Positions 27,685 through 36,413 of a DNA stretch of 64,000 nucleotides are shown here, one piece after another. Position numbers and translations under genes: made by a program. Every line of letters starts with the position of its first letter. The first letter of the stretch is position 1. Below the pieces are notes generated by a model, which worked only from the letters and a program-made list of their open reading frames with translations, searched no databases and had not been told where the DNA came from. The stretch covers positions 1 to 64,000 of the forward strand of contig NZ_JAENIL010000026.1 in assembly GCF_016595505.1 (NCBI RefSeq). Reading direction: 5' to 3'. This stretch comes from Pelagicoccus mobilis. GTDB lineage: Bacteria; Verrucomicrobiota; Verrucomicrobiia; Opitutales; Opitutaceae.

Positions 27685-28308
27685 TTACGGACGGGTGGCG
27701 GCGACGACTGCCTCTATTCCGCCTGTGACGAAGTTAATGAGGTGGTCTGCATCAGGAAAATTGATACGCATGTGGCCGTTGTCCGCTTTTTGGCGGTGGT
27801 GCATGACCCCACTGATGGAGCTGCCGAGGAAGGCGAAGCAATGGTCGACGAGCTCCTCTGGGTGGTCAGACATCGATCTGCCAAACTCGTAGCGGAAGGT
27901 TTTTATGAGTTTTCCGAGTACGTCTTTGTAGAGGATGGAGGTGAACTGCGTCTCTTCGGACATGCCTCGTCCCATGGCTCGCATGAAGGATTTTCTGTTT
28001 GTGCCGCGACTGAAGGAATTGACCAGTGGACGAATCAGAATCTCGACGAGGCTTCTTACTTCGAGTGGGGTTCCGTTCGCTTCTTGTAGAGCCGCCTCTA
28101 GCAGCTCGAAGCGCTCTTGGTTTATGGGCTCGATCCGGTGGCGGATCATGGCGAGGAACAGTTCTTCCTTGGATCCGAAATGATAGTTAATGGAAGCGAC
28201 ATTGGTGCCTGCCCGTGTGGTGATGTCCCGTACGGAGGCTCCATGAAATCCGCGGTCGGCAAACTCCCGTTCCGCAGCCTCAATTAACTTGATCTGGGTT
28301 TTGTTCAT
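27685..28308 (-). CDS. TetR-family regulator of the divergent efflux operons
   Basis: This repressor of about 207 residues starts MNKTQIKLIEAAEREFADRG. The TetR helix-turn-helix is at about residues 20-50 (GASVRDITTRAGTNVASINYHFGSKEELF), and a helical ligand-binding domain follows. An upstream in-frame start would add 73 residues of non-family sequence, so ATG 28308 is preferred. It heads the left RND operon and stands next to a palindrome in the shared promoter region. It therefore probably represses itself and both pumps and is released by a pump substrate. Confidence 0.9.
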   Translation of the reverse strand: MNKTQIKLIEAAEREFADRGFHGASVRDITTRAGTNVASINYHFGSKEELFLAMIRHRIEPINQERFELLEAALQEANGTPLEVRSLVEILIRPLVNSFSRGTNRKSFMRAMGRGMSEETQFTSILYKDVLGKLIKTFRYEFGRSMSDHPEELVDHCFAFLGSSISGVMHHRQKADNGHMRINFPDADHLINFVTGGIEAVVAATRP

Positions 28309-28312
28309 CCGT

Positions 28313-28351
28313 TTGCTCAAAAAAATCAAACGTTTGTTTAAAAGCGAGCAA
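28313..28351. promoter_or_regulatory. Nested palindrome, candidate TetR operator
   Basis: The perfect 10-bp palindrome CAAACGTTTG (28327-28336) sits inside outer arms TTGCTC (28313-28318) and GAGCAA (28346-28351), with nearly the same centre. It starts 5 bp before the tetR start codon and about 200 bp before the divergent channel gene. TetR-family repressors commonly bind palindromes of this size next to their own gene. Confidence 0.65.
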
Positions 28352-28551
28352 GGCAATTCACTTCCAAATTCGAAATTTCGGGCCCGTGAAGGAGAAAGCG
28401 TTCTATATATTAGAATAATTGAAATGTTAGAATTCGCTTTCGTGTTCCAAGCGTTCCTTGAGCGGGATAGGCAGGGGAATTGGCGCGGCATTTGCAAACG
28501 CTGCCGCCTTGACGCATAGAAAATCAACCCAGACAGCTTCGTTAGCCAGAT

Positions 28552-29991
28552 ATGCCACTTCGGCCTGACTTCTCACAACAATCAAAACTTAAGCGCCAGA
28601 CTGCGAAGTCTGGGCTTCTCGGTGTCGTCGTTTTTGGCCTGGCGGGGTGCGTGAGTACGCCACCTTCGAAATTAGGTGAACTCGATGCGGAGGTCCCTAC
28701 GGAATGGTCGTCGAGATCTGAGCAGCAGGTTGCTTTCGAGGCTTCGTCGTGGATGAAAGACTTTGAGGATCCGAAGCTCGAATCGATTTTGGCCGAAGCG
28801 ATGGAGTACAACTACGACCTCAAGCGTGCGGGGGCCCGGTTGGATGCGGCACTTGCGGGAACGCGGTTCAATCGATCTGAACTGTACCCGAGTGTTATCC
28901 TCAGCGGAAATGGGTCGGAGTCGCGTCGCAGCAGCGCGTCCGGGATCAATCAGACTCCGACTAACAAGTCCTACGGTCTTAATGCGCGTATGACCTGGGA
29001 GATCGATTTGTGGGGTAAGGTCCGAAATGGATACAAGGGTGATCTCGCTGACGGGGAAGCTGCGGTGGCGGACTACGAGGCGGCGAGGCTCTCGATCGCA
29101 GCCCAAGTTGCCAAGGCGTGGTATTCCGCGATCGAAGCGAATCAGCAGTACGAATTGGAGGTGAGGACATTGGAAGCGCTCACCGAGAGTTCGCGGATCA
29201 TCGAGGAAAACTTTGCAAATGGAATTGCTCGGGCTCTAGACGTTAGACTGATCCGAGCCAATGTTGCCTCTAGCCGGAGCGCCTTGGAGAATCGTCGCCG
29301 GAATCGTGATGCGTCGATACGCAGCTTGGAGGTTCTGCTGGGTCGCTATCCGAAGAAGGAGATCGATGTTGTATCCGAATTTCCTGACTTGAAGGCGTCG
29401 ATTCCGGTGGGGTTGCCTTCGGAGCTGCTATTGCGCCGGCCTGATATCGTAGCTGCGGAGCGAAGATTGGCAGCTGCGGAACAGCGGAAATTTGAGAAGA
29501 GCAAGGCTCGGCTTCCGAATGTGAATCTTTCGTTGAGTCGCGGGACCAGCGCGAAGGATTTTCAAGATATCTTCGAATTGATGGACAATCGAATTTGGTC
29601 GAAGTCTTTGAGCGTCGCCCAAACTGTGTTTCGCGGAGGGAGGTTGAAGGCTGACTACCAGAGAGCGATTGCGACTTACGAACAGAATGTCGCCAACTAT
29701 TCCGATACTGTATTGACCGCCTTCCGAGAGGTGGAGAACGCGCTTTCAAACCAGGACTCCTTTGCTGTCGATTACGAGGCGCTTAAGGTTGCCGCTTCGG
29801 AATCGATAGAGGCGGAGAAGCTCGCTTGGGAGGAGTATTCCAGCGGTTTGACTGGAATAACCACGGTGCTCGATTCCGTTCGTCGCGCTATCAATTCCCA
29901 GCGTGCTTTTATTCTTGTCGCGAATCGACGAATACAGAGCCGAATCGACTTGTACCTCGCACTTGGGGGCGGGTTTGAGACCGAGAGCTGA
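28552..29991 (+). CDS. RND efflux outer-membrane lipoprotein, NodT/OprM type (right arm)
   Basis: This 479-residue outer-membrane channel has a lipoprotein signal peptide (LLGVVVFGLAGC). The TolC-like repeats include RMTWEIDLWGKVRNGYKGD, VAKAWYSAIEANQQYELE, and GLPSELLLRRPDIVAAERRL with VFRGGRLKADYQRA. It is a paralogue of the left-arm channel. It leads the plus-strand operon: the adaptor starts 48 bp later. The gene is divergent from tetR across about 240 bp. Confidence 0.9.
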   Translation: MPLRPDFSQQSKLKRQTAKSGLLGVVVFGLAGCVSTPPSKLGELDAEVPTEWSSRSEQQVAFEASSWMKDFEDPKLESILAEAMEYNYDLKRAGARLDAALAGTRFNRSELYPSVILSGNGSESRRSSASGINQTPTNKSYGLNARMTWEIDLWGKVRNGYKGDLADGEAAVADYEAARLSIAAQVAKAWYSAIEANQQYELEVRTLEALTESSRIIEENFANGIARALDVRLIRANVASSRSALENRRRNRDASIRSLEVLLGRYPKKEIDVVSEFPDLKASIPVGLPSELLLRRPDIVAAERRLAAAEQRKFEKSKARLPNVNLSLSRGTSAKDFQDIFELMDNRIWSKSLSVAQTVFRGGRLKADYQRAIATYEQNVANYSDTVLTAFREVENALSNQDSFAVDYEALKVAASESIEAEKLAWEEYSSGLTGITTVLDSVRRAINSQRAFILVANRRIQSRIDLYLALGGGFETES

Positions 29992-30039
29992 TTACTAATT
30001 TCTACTATTGCACCATCTGACCACTGACACGCTTTTGCC

Positions 30040-31488
30040 ATGAGACGCACCCTTCAATTTGTACTTCCCGTCGTAATAGCCCTCGTTTTCGGGGGGATCA
30101 TTTTTTGGATTTTCGCCAACAAGGAGGAGCCGCAGCGACGACGTTTTTCTCCGCCGAGTCCCGAGGTCGTGGTGCGCTCCATGGTTCCTGAGGATTTTCA
30201 GGTGACGTTGCGTTCTCAAGGATCGGTCAAGGCAAGGACTGAGAGCACGCTGATTCCTGAAGTCCGTGGACGGATCGTAAAGGTGTCTCCGAATTTTCAG
30301 GACGGAGCGTTTTTTGAGGAAGGCGAGGTGTTGCTGGAGATAGACGACAGGGACTACCATTCGGAGCTAAGGGTAGCGGAGGCTTCTTTGGCTCAAACTG
30401 AGCTTGCCCTCCATCAGGAAGAGGCGCGCTACGAACAGGCTCGCCGCGACTGGGAGCGTCTCAATCCTGGAGTGCAGGCGACAGAGTTGACTTTGCGCGA
30501 GCCACAGATTCGTCAGGCGCGTGCTGCGGTGGCTTCTTCTCAAGCTCGTGTGGAGACTGCGAAACTTAACCTGGAGCGTACCAAGGTGAAAGCGCCTTAC
30601 GCGGGAAGAATTTTGACCAAGAGTGTGGATGTAGGACAGTTTGTTTCGACCGGAAATCAATTGGCTAAGATCTATGCGGTCGACTACGCGGAAGTGCGTT
30701 TGCCTTTAACGGCTTCGCAGGCTGATTATCTGTCGCTGCCTTCGATCTATCGCGGATCAAATCCTTCGATCGAAAATGGTCCGAAGGTTGAGCTTTTATC
30801 TACCGTTGGCGGCAAGACGCATACCTGGGAAGGTCGTATCGTTCGATCCGAAGGAGCGGTGGACGAGCGGACGCGGCAGATCTTCGTGGTCGCCCAAGTT
30901 GAGGATCCTTACGGCGAGACGGTACACGGCCGCCCGCCGTTGAAAGTCGGGACCTTCGTGCAAGCAGCGATCGAGGGCAGGACTTTGAAGGATGTGTTTG
31001 TGGTTCCACGCAACATGTTCCGCGAAAATAGCTATGTGCTTTTAGTTGATGGCGAGAGCTATCTGGAGCGTAAGAAGGTCGATGTCGTTTGGGAGAATGA
31101 TAAGAGCATCATCGTCAATGGCGGCCTTTCTGCGGGGGATTTACTTTGCATGACAGACGTGCCTTACGCCTTGGAAGGTTGGCAGGTCGCTCAGAAGATG
31201 GAAGAGGTTAAGGGAAGTCCTGACGCGATGGTCGCTGAAGCTGAGGAGCCTAAGAAACGACGTCGCCCAAGTTCCGGTGGCGGAGGGGGACCAACTGCTT
31301 ATTTCGACCAGATTCTTGAGAAGTTCGGAGACAGGATGCCAGCAGACCTGAAGGATGAGTTGGTTGCTCTGAAGGCGAACATGGACTTTTCTAAAATGCG
31401 TCCGCTTATGGGGAAAATCTCTGAATGGGCGGAGGCTAATGGAGAGGAAATGCCGCCAAGAAGCGGTGGTGGACGTCCTCGTAGCTAG
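30040..31488 (+). CDS. RND efflux periplasmic adaptor with C-terminal extension (right arm)
   Basis: This 482-residue adaptor begins with one TM helix (LVFGGIIFWIFANK). The two half-lipoyl motifs are VKARTESTLIPEVRGRIVKV and VKAPYAGRILTKSVDVGQFV, with a coiled-coil hairpin between. Beta-barrel and membrane-proximal domains follow. It is longer than the left-arm adaptor because about 75 residues are added after the normal end: a basic KKRRRPSSGGGGG linker, a short helical segment (FGDRMPADLKDELVALKANM) and a Gly/Arg-rich tail. The function of this tail is unknown. The permease follows 28 bp downstream. Confidence 0.9.
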   Translation: MRRTLQFVLPVVIALVFGGIIFWIFANKEEPQRRRFSPPSPEVVVRSMVPEDFQVTLRSQGSVKARTESTLIPEVRGRIVKVSPNFQDGAFFEEGEVLLEIDDRDYHSELRVAEASLAQTELALHQEEARYEQARRDWERLNPGVQATELTLREPQIRQARAAVASSQARVETAKLNLERTKVKAPYAGRILTKSVDVGQFVSTGNQLAKIYAVDYAEVRLPLTASQADYLSLPSIYRGSNPSIENGPKVELLSTVGGKTHTWEGRIVRSEGAVDERTRQIFVVAQVEDPYGETVHGRPPLKVGTFVQAAIEGRTLKDVFVVPRNMFRENSYVLLVDGESYLERKKVDVVWENDKSIIVNGGLSAGDLLCMTDVPYALEGWQVAQKMEEVKGSPDAMVAEAEEPKKRRRPSSGGGGGPTAYFDQILEKFGDRMPADLKDELVALKANMDFSKMRPLMGKISEWAEANGEEMPPRSGGGRPRS

Positions 31489-31516
31489 TGTGTGAACCCA
31501 TAAATCGGATACTAAG

Positions 31517-34500
31517 ATGAACGGATTGATTGCCTGGTTTACCAAGAATAGCGTTGCGGCGAACATCTTGATGGTCGCGATTTTGTCGGTCGGGATTTAT
31601 ACGCTTTTCAACAAGATCATTTTGCAGGAGTTCCCGGACTATCCGTCCCGCTCTATCACGGTGACGGTCCCGTATCCGGGATCGACTCCGCGAGAAGTAG
31701 AGCAAGCGATCATCACGCGTCTTGAGGAGGAGCTCTACGATGTAGACGGCATTAAGGAAATGACCAGTCGGGCGACTTCTAGCTCTGGCACGGTTACGCT
31801 TGAAATCGAGGAAGGCTACAGCTTGGCGGAAGCTCAGGATACGATTAAGAATCGGGTGGATTCGATTCGAACCTTTCCGGTGGAGGCGGAGCGTCCGCGT
31901 GTGGCTATGCCTGAATGGCGCGAGCGGGTTATAACGATTGTTATCTCGGGCGATCTAAGTGAGCTGGAGTTGAAGCGACTCGGCGAGCAGGTTCGAGATG
32001 AAGTTACGAATATTGATGGCATCTCTATCGCTTCTCTCAAAGCGGTTCGGCCTTATGAGATTTCGGTAGAAGTATCCGAAGAGACACTACGCCAGTATGG
32101 ACTGTCTTTTAATGACCTTAGCTCGGCTATCCGAAATCACTCTTTAGATCTGTCGGCGGGACGTATCAAGTCGTCGAGCGGGGACATCATGTTGCGCACA
32201 TCGCAACAGGCCTACACTCGAGAGGAGTTTGAAGAAATCGTAGTGTTTACGCGCCCAGACGGGACTCGCATTACGGTTGGTGAGCTGGCTCGAGTGAGCG
32301 ATGGTTTCGACGAAACACCGATCAATCCTCGCTTTAACGGGCAGCGTTCGGTAGCGGTGGATGTCTATCGGGTAGGGCAGCAGAACATAATCGAACTCGG
32401 TGGTGAGGTGAAGGCTTACCTAGATCGAAAGCGCGAGCAGCTGCCGGCGGGGATCACTCTTGACTATTGGCAAGACGACTCGGAGCGAATCGTGGAGCGT
32501 CTCAGTATGCTGAAGGGGAGCGCTATTTTTGGATACGTTTTGGTGGTCATGGTTCTTTCTTTGTTTTTGCGACCTTCGCTTGCGTTCTGGGTTTCTCTGG
32601 GGATTCCAATCGCGTTTTGCGGGGCCTTCTTCCTGATGCCTGTTGTCGGCGTCTCGCTTAACATTATTACGGTTTTCGCTTTCATCTTGGCCCTCGGTAT
32701 CGTGGTGGATGATGCGATTGTCACTGGGGAGAATGTTTACCAGCGGATGCAGTCTGGAGAGGATTCGCTGACGGCTTCGATTAAGGGGACGCAAGAGGTC
32801 GCGGTACCGGTTGTTTTTGGTGTTCTGACCACGATGGTGGCCTTTTATCCGCTCGTGGAGATGACTGGCTTCCGCGGGAACTTCTTTAAGCAGATCCCGT
32901 TTGTGATCATTCCTGTTCTTTTGTTTTCGTTGGTTGAGTCGAAGCTGATTTTGCCTGCTCACTTGAAGCACTGTCGCCCGATCAACAACGCGAACACGTC
33001 CAAGAAGTCGATCATCACTCGTGTGCAACGTAGGATTGCGAACGGCTTAGAGTACGGTATCGAGAAGTACTATCGTCCTTCGCTGGAACTAGTGCTACGC
33101 TACCGTTACGCGGTGTTGATGGTGTTCATCGGGGTGCTCGGAATTTTCATCGCCCGTTATATGGCGGGACAGATTTCATACTCCACCTTCCCTCGGCTGC
33201 CGCGAGGAATTATAACAACGAATGTATTCATGCCCGTGGGTACGGCATTCGAATCGACTCAGGTGGTTGTAGACAAGGTTGAGAACGCGGCTTTGGCCTT
33301 GAAGGAGGACCTCAAGGAAGAACATGGAGTAGACATCTTGAAGAACATTTTTGCGACAGCGGGTGGCCGTCCGTTTAGTAGCTGGCGCACTTCGGCTGGT
33401 ATCGCGGAAGAGGGTGAGATCGTAATCGAGTTGGCGTCTTCGCAGGAGACTGGAGTGGACATCGGTGTGCGGGAATTGACCATGAGGCTGAGGCAGATGG
33501 TTGGCCCGGTTCCAGAGGCGGAGTCGATGAGCTTCTCGTTCTCTTTTGGTGGTGGTGGCGCTGTGAATGTACAGCTCGAAGGACCGCGAATCGAAGAGCT
33601 GGTCGAGGCGTCAAAGGAGTTGCAGCGAAAGTTGGCGACTTATGAAGGGCTCTACGATATCGAGGATTCCTTTCAGCGAGCGACGGAGGAGCTTGAGCTC
33701 GAGCTCAAGCCGCAGGCTGTGCATCTAGGAGTGACCTCTCGTCAGTTAGCCTCGCAAGTACGCCAGGCGTTTTACGGGATCGAGGCGCAGCGTATCCAAA
33801 GGGGAAGGGACGATATTCGCGTGATGGTGCGGTATCCAGAAGCTCAACGCAAAAGCGTGGCGGCCTTGCACAGCATGAAGATACGAACCCCGAGCGGTGC
33901 AGAGGTGCCGTTTGAGGAGGTCGCTCAAGTTGTCCCTGGAAAGAGCTTGCCATCGATTCAGCGCTTTAATCGAAATCGGATCATCCGGGTGACGGCTGAT
34001 GGAGATGAGAACCAGACCGACGAGGAAGCGATCCAAGCTGATCTCGAGTTAAACTTTTTGCCGCAGCTCGTGAGCAAATATTCGGGGATGGAATACACGC
34101 TCCAGGGCAATGCAGCTCGTACGCGAGACAATAATGCGGAGTTGATGCGGGGCATCTATCTCGTGCTAATCATTATCTATGTCCTGCTGGCGATTCCGTT
34201 TAAGAGCTATGTGCAGCCGTTCATCGTTATGACCGCTATCCCCTTTGGGGTGGCAGGCGCTTTGGTGGGGCACGATCTGATGAGCTTTGTCTATGACGAT
34301 ATATTGAATCGTGCCGTTAATCCGGTGGTGAATGTCACCATGATGTCGATACTGGGGATGCTTGCCCTGTCGGGAGTCGTGGTGAACGACAGTCTGGTGA
34401 TGGTCGATTTCATCAACAAACGCCGCAAGGAAGGCATGGGCTTGCCGGAGGCTGTTCGTTTGGCGGGGGTTAAGCGTTTCCGACCGATCTTGCTTACTTC

Positions 34501-34747
34501 TCTGACGACGTTCGCAGGTCTCCTGCCGATCATGTTTGAAAGCTCACGCAGCGCTTTGTTTCTAATCCCGATGGCGATCTCTCTCGGCTGGGGAATCTTG
34601 TTCGCGACCTTTATCACCCTGTATTTCGTGCCACTGACAAACCTTGTGGTGAATGACATTGGGAACTTCTTCCGTTGGGTTTACGGCAAGAAGCAAGTGA
34701 GGAGCGACCTTCCGGAAGAGGCGGAGGTTTTAGCCAAGGCAGAGTAG
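31517..34747 (+). CDS. RND efflux pump permease (right arm)
   Basis: This 1076-residue inner-membrane pump has the full RND layout: first TM (VAANILMVAILSVGIY), porter domains (STPREVEQAIITRLEEELYDV), a TM bundle with GIVVDDAIVTGENVYQ, and the second-half GVVVNDSLVMVDFINKRRKEG. Proton-relay Asp pairs are kept, and Lys is again replaced by Asn in the second half. It ends the plus-strand operon and converges on a small HTH gene with no clear terminator between. Its transported compound is unknown. Confidence 0.92.
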   Translation: MNGLIAWFTKNSVAANILMVAILSVGIYTLFNKIILQEFPDYPSRSITVTVPYPGSTPREVEQAIITRLEEELYDVDGIKEMTSRATSSSGTVTLEIEEGYSLAEAQDTIKNRVDSIRTFPVEAERPRVAMPEWRERVITIVISGDLSELELKRLGEQVRDEVTNIDGISIASLKAVRPYEISVEVSEETLRQYGLSFNDLSSAIRNHSLDLSAGRIKSSSGDIMLRTSQQAYTREEFEEIVVFTRPDGTRITVGELARVSDGFDETPINPRFNGQRSVAVDVYRVGQQNIIELGGEVKAYLDRKREQLPAGITLDYWQDDSERIVERLSMLKGSAIFGYVLVVMVLSLFLRPSLAFWVSLGIPIAFCGAFFLMPVVGVSLNIITVFAFILALGIVVDDAIVTGENVYQRMQSGEDSLTASIKGTQEVAVPVVFGVLTTMVAFYPLVEMTGFRGNFFKQIPFVIIPVLLFSLVESKLILPAHLKHCRPINNANTSKKSIITRVQRRIANGLEYGIEKYYRPSLELVLRYRYAVLMVFIGVLGIFIARYMAGQISYSTFPRLPRGIITTNVFMPVGTAFESTQVVVDKVENAALALKEDLKEEHGVDILKNIFATAGGRPFSSWRTSAGIAEEGEIVIELASSQETGVDIGVRELTMRLRQMVGPVPEAESMSFSFSFGGGGAVNVQLEGPRIEELVEASKELQRKLATYEGLYDIEDSFQRATEELELELKPQAVHLGVTSRQLASQVRQAFYGIEAQRIQRGRDDIRVMVRYPEAQRKSVAALHSMKIRTPSGAEVPFEEVAQVVPGKSLPSIQRFNRNRIIRVTADGDENQTDEEAIQADLELNFLPQLVSKYSGMEYTLQGNAARTRDNNAELMRGIYLVLIIIYVLLAIPFKSYVQPFIVMTAIPFGVAGALVGHDLMSFVYDDILNRAVNPVVNVTMMSILGMLALSGVVVNDSLVMVDFINKRRKEGMGLPEAVRLAGVKRFRPILLTSLTTFAGLLPIMFESSRSALFLIPMAISLGWGILFATFITLYFVPLTNLVVNDIGNFFRWVYGKKQVRSDLPEEAEVLAKAE

Positions 34748-34779
34748 TTGCGTGCGGGCTCGACGGAGGACCGCTGGTT

Positions 34780-35241
34780 TTAGCTTACTTTCTCAAAGTC
34801 TAGACGGGAGCAGGCTAGTCTGATGAAGGCCTTGATGTGTACGTTTGAAATCCAGTCGAGTTTGATCATCTCGCTGATGACGCGAAGGATGTCCTCGGTC
34901 CAGCCGACATCGTGCACGGGAATCGAATATTCCGAAAGGTCATCTCTGTTGACGAAGACGTAGGAGTGCTTGTTTGCGTAGACGTATTGCTGGTCTCGCT
35001 GGTCGGCTGAGAGAGGGGGTGACTCGGGGCGTTCGTCTTTGAGCAGGTGCATCAATCTCTGGGACGCGTGCCTATCTAGTCCTAGCAAGGATAGTACTCC
35101 GAAGCGCTGCAGGTGGTCTAGTTGTTCGAAACCTTGTTCGTAGTCTAGATATCTGCTTTGGCTCAAGGCGCAGCGTTTTGCGGCTTGTTTTATGTTGAGA
35201 CCTAAATTCTGGCGGACGGATCGGAGATGTTCGTGGAACAC
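34780..35241 (-). CDS. XRE-like helix-turn-helix protein
   Basis: This 153-residue protein starts at a GTG. Residues about 3-45 form an XRE-type helix-turn-helix (LRSVRQNLGLNIKQAAKRC, ALSQSRYLDYEQGF). The remainder, about 100 residues, is mixed and ends in helices, with YVYANKHSYVFVNRDDLSEYSI in the middle. I do not recognise the C-terminal part. It is not a toxin-antitoxin pair, because the esterase gene upstream is separate. Its targets are unknown. Confidence 0.55.
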   Translation of the reverse strand: MFHEHLRSVRQNLGLNIKQAAKRCALSQSRYLDYEQGFEQLDHLQRFGVLSLLGLDRHASQRLMHLLKDERPESPPLSADQRDQQYVYANKHSYVFVNRDDLSEYSIPVHDVGWTEDILRVISEMIKLDWISNVHIKAFIRLACSRLDFEKVS

Positions 35242-35416
35242 GTTTTGTCGGTTTTTAGAAGTGATATAAAGCGCGACAAGTGGATTAGATGAATGGTCCT
35301 GTCAGACCGATGACCGGTTTAGATTCGTGCTCCGGATAACGGTTCCACGTTTGAAACTGCAAGCTGTCATCCGTATTTTTAGGGAGGACAGAAGTCTTCT
35401 GGGCGTGTGCTTTTTT

Positions 35417-36346
35417 CTAGAGTTCCAGCTCTTTGATCCACTCAAGGCAGCGATCTGGCCAGGTGGATAGTCTGCCGCCGTGGCTGATGGCGAGCGAGAA
35501 ACCGTGTCCGCCGTACGGATACAGATGCATTTCCGTCTCAACGCCGTGTTTGAGGCAGGCCTGGTAGAACGCGATGCTGTTTTCGACAGGCACTGACTCG
35601 TCGTCGGAGGAGTGGATTAGCAAGGTTGGGGGCGTACTGGGGGAAACCTGCGTTTCGTTGGAATAGCGTTCGAGGAGCTCGTCGCTGGGAGAATTTCCCA
35701 GCAGATTCGATCGGGAACCCGAGTGAGCGAAGCTCTCACGCATGCTGATCACCGGATAGAGCAATATCATGAAATCCGGGCGGGAGCTATGGCGTTCGAT
35801 CGGGTCAGCGGCCTCTGGCTCGCCTGCATCGAAACTTGTGCCAAGGGTGGAGGCGAGATGGCCTCCTGCTGAAAAGCCCATGATGCCAATTTTGTCGGAG
35901 TCGTAGCCCCATGCCTCGGCGTTGTGGCGGGCGATGCGCAAGGCGCGTTTTGCGTCGAGCAAGGGGCTGAGGTGGGGTGTTTGGTTGCTTTCGTCGTCTG
36001 GCAAGCGGGACTTGAGGATAATGGCGGCGATGCCTTGGCCGTTTAGCCTGCTGGCGACGTCGATGCCTTCCCAGTCGTAGGAAAGTCCTCGGTAGCCTCC
36101 GCCCGGACAGATGACGACGGCGTGCCCGGTAGCGTTGCCTTTGGCGGGGAGTCGGACTTCGATCGTTGGTGTAGTGACCTGGCGGATAAAGATACGCCTA
36201 TCGTTTGATTCGATGATTTCCTGATGGGAGGAATCCTGATGGTTGGGAGGAGTTCCTTCGTAGAGAGGAAGTGTGATCGGATTGTCGAGGACTCCGGCTA
36301 GAGCGGTCATAGGTAGAATGATGAAGAGGGCGAGAAATCGGGACAT
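35417..36346 (-). CDS. Secreted alpha/beta-hydrolase, esterase (BD-FAE/acetylxylan-esterase-like)
   Basis: This 309-residue hydrolase has a signal peptide (MSRFLALFIILPMTALAG). The oxyanion motif HAVVICPGGGYRGLS, the nucleophile elbow GFSAGG, the acid in LLIHSSDDESVPVE and the catalytic His in GGHGF are in the right order. Length and motifs resemble enzymes that deacylate plant or algal polysaccharides, such as acetyl xylan esterases. It is probably periplasmic or lipid-exposed. It follows the unrecognised secreted protein gene on the same strand by 67 bp. Confidence 0.85.
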   Translation of the reverse strand: MSRFLALFIILPMTALAGVLDNPITLPLYEGTPPNHQDSSHQEIIESNDRRIFIRQVTTPTIEVRLPAKGNATGHAVVICPGGGYRGLSYDWEGIDVASRLNGQGIAAIILKSRLPDDESNQTPHLSPLLDAKRALRIARHNAEAWGYDSDKIGIMGFSAGGHLASTLGTSFDAGEPEAADPIERHSSRPDFMILLYPVISMRESFAHSGSRSNLLGNSPSDELLERYSNETQVSPSTPPTLLIHSSDDESVPVENSIAFYQACLKHGVETEMHLYPYGGHGFSLAISHGGRLSTWPDRCLEWIKELEL

Positions 36347-36413
36347 AGTAGGTGCGTAAAACGCCGTGGAGGAAAGCGCAATCCTTGCTGAGTTCCAGTG
36401 TTTCGGAGTAGGT

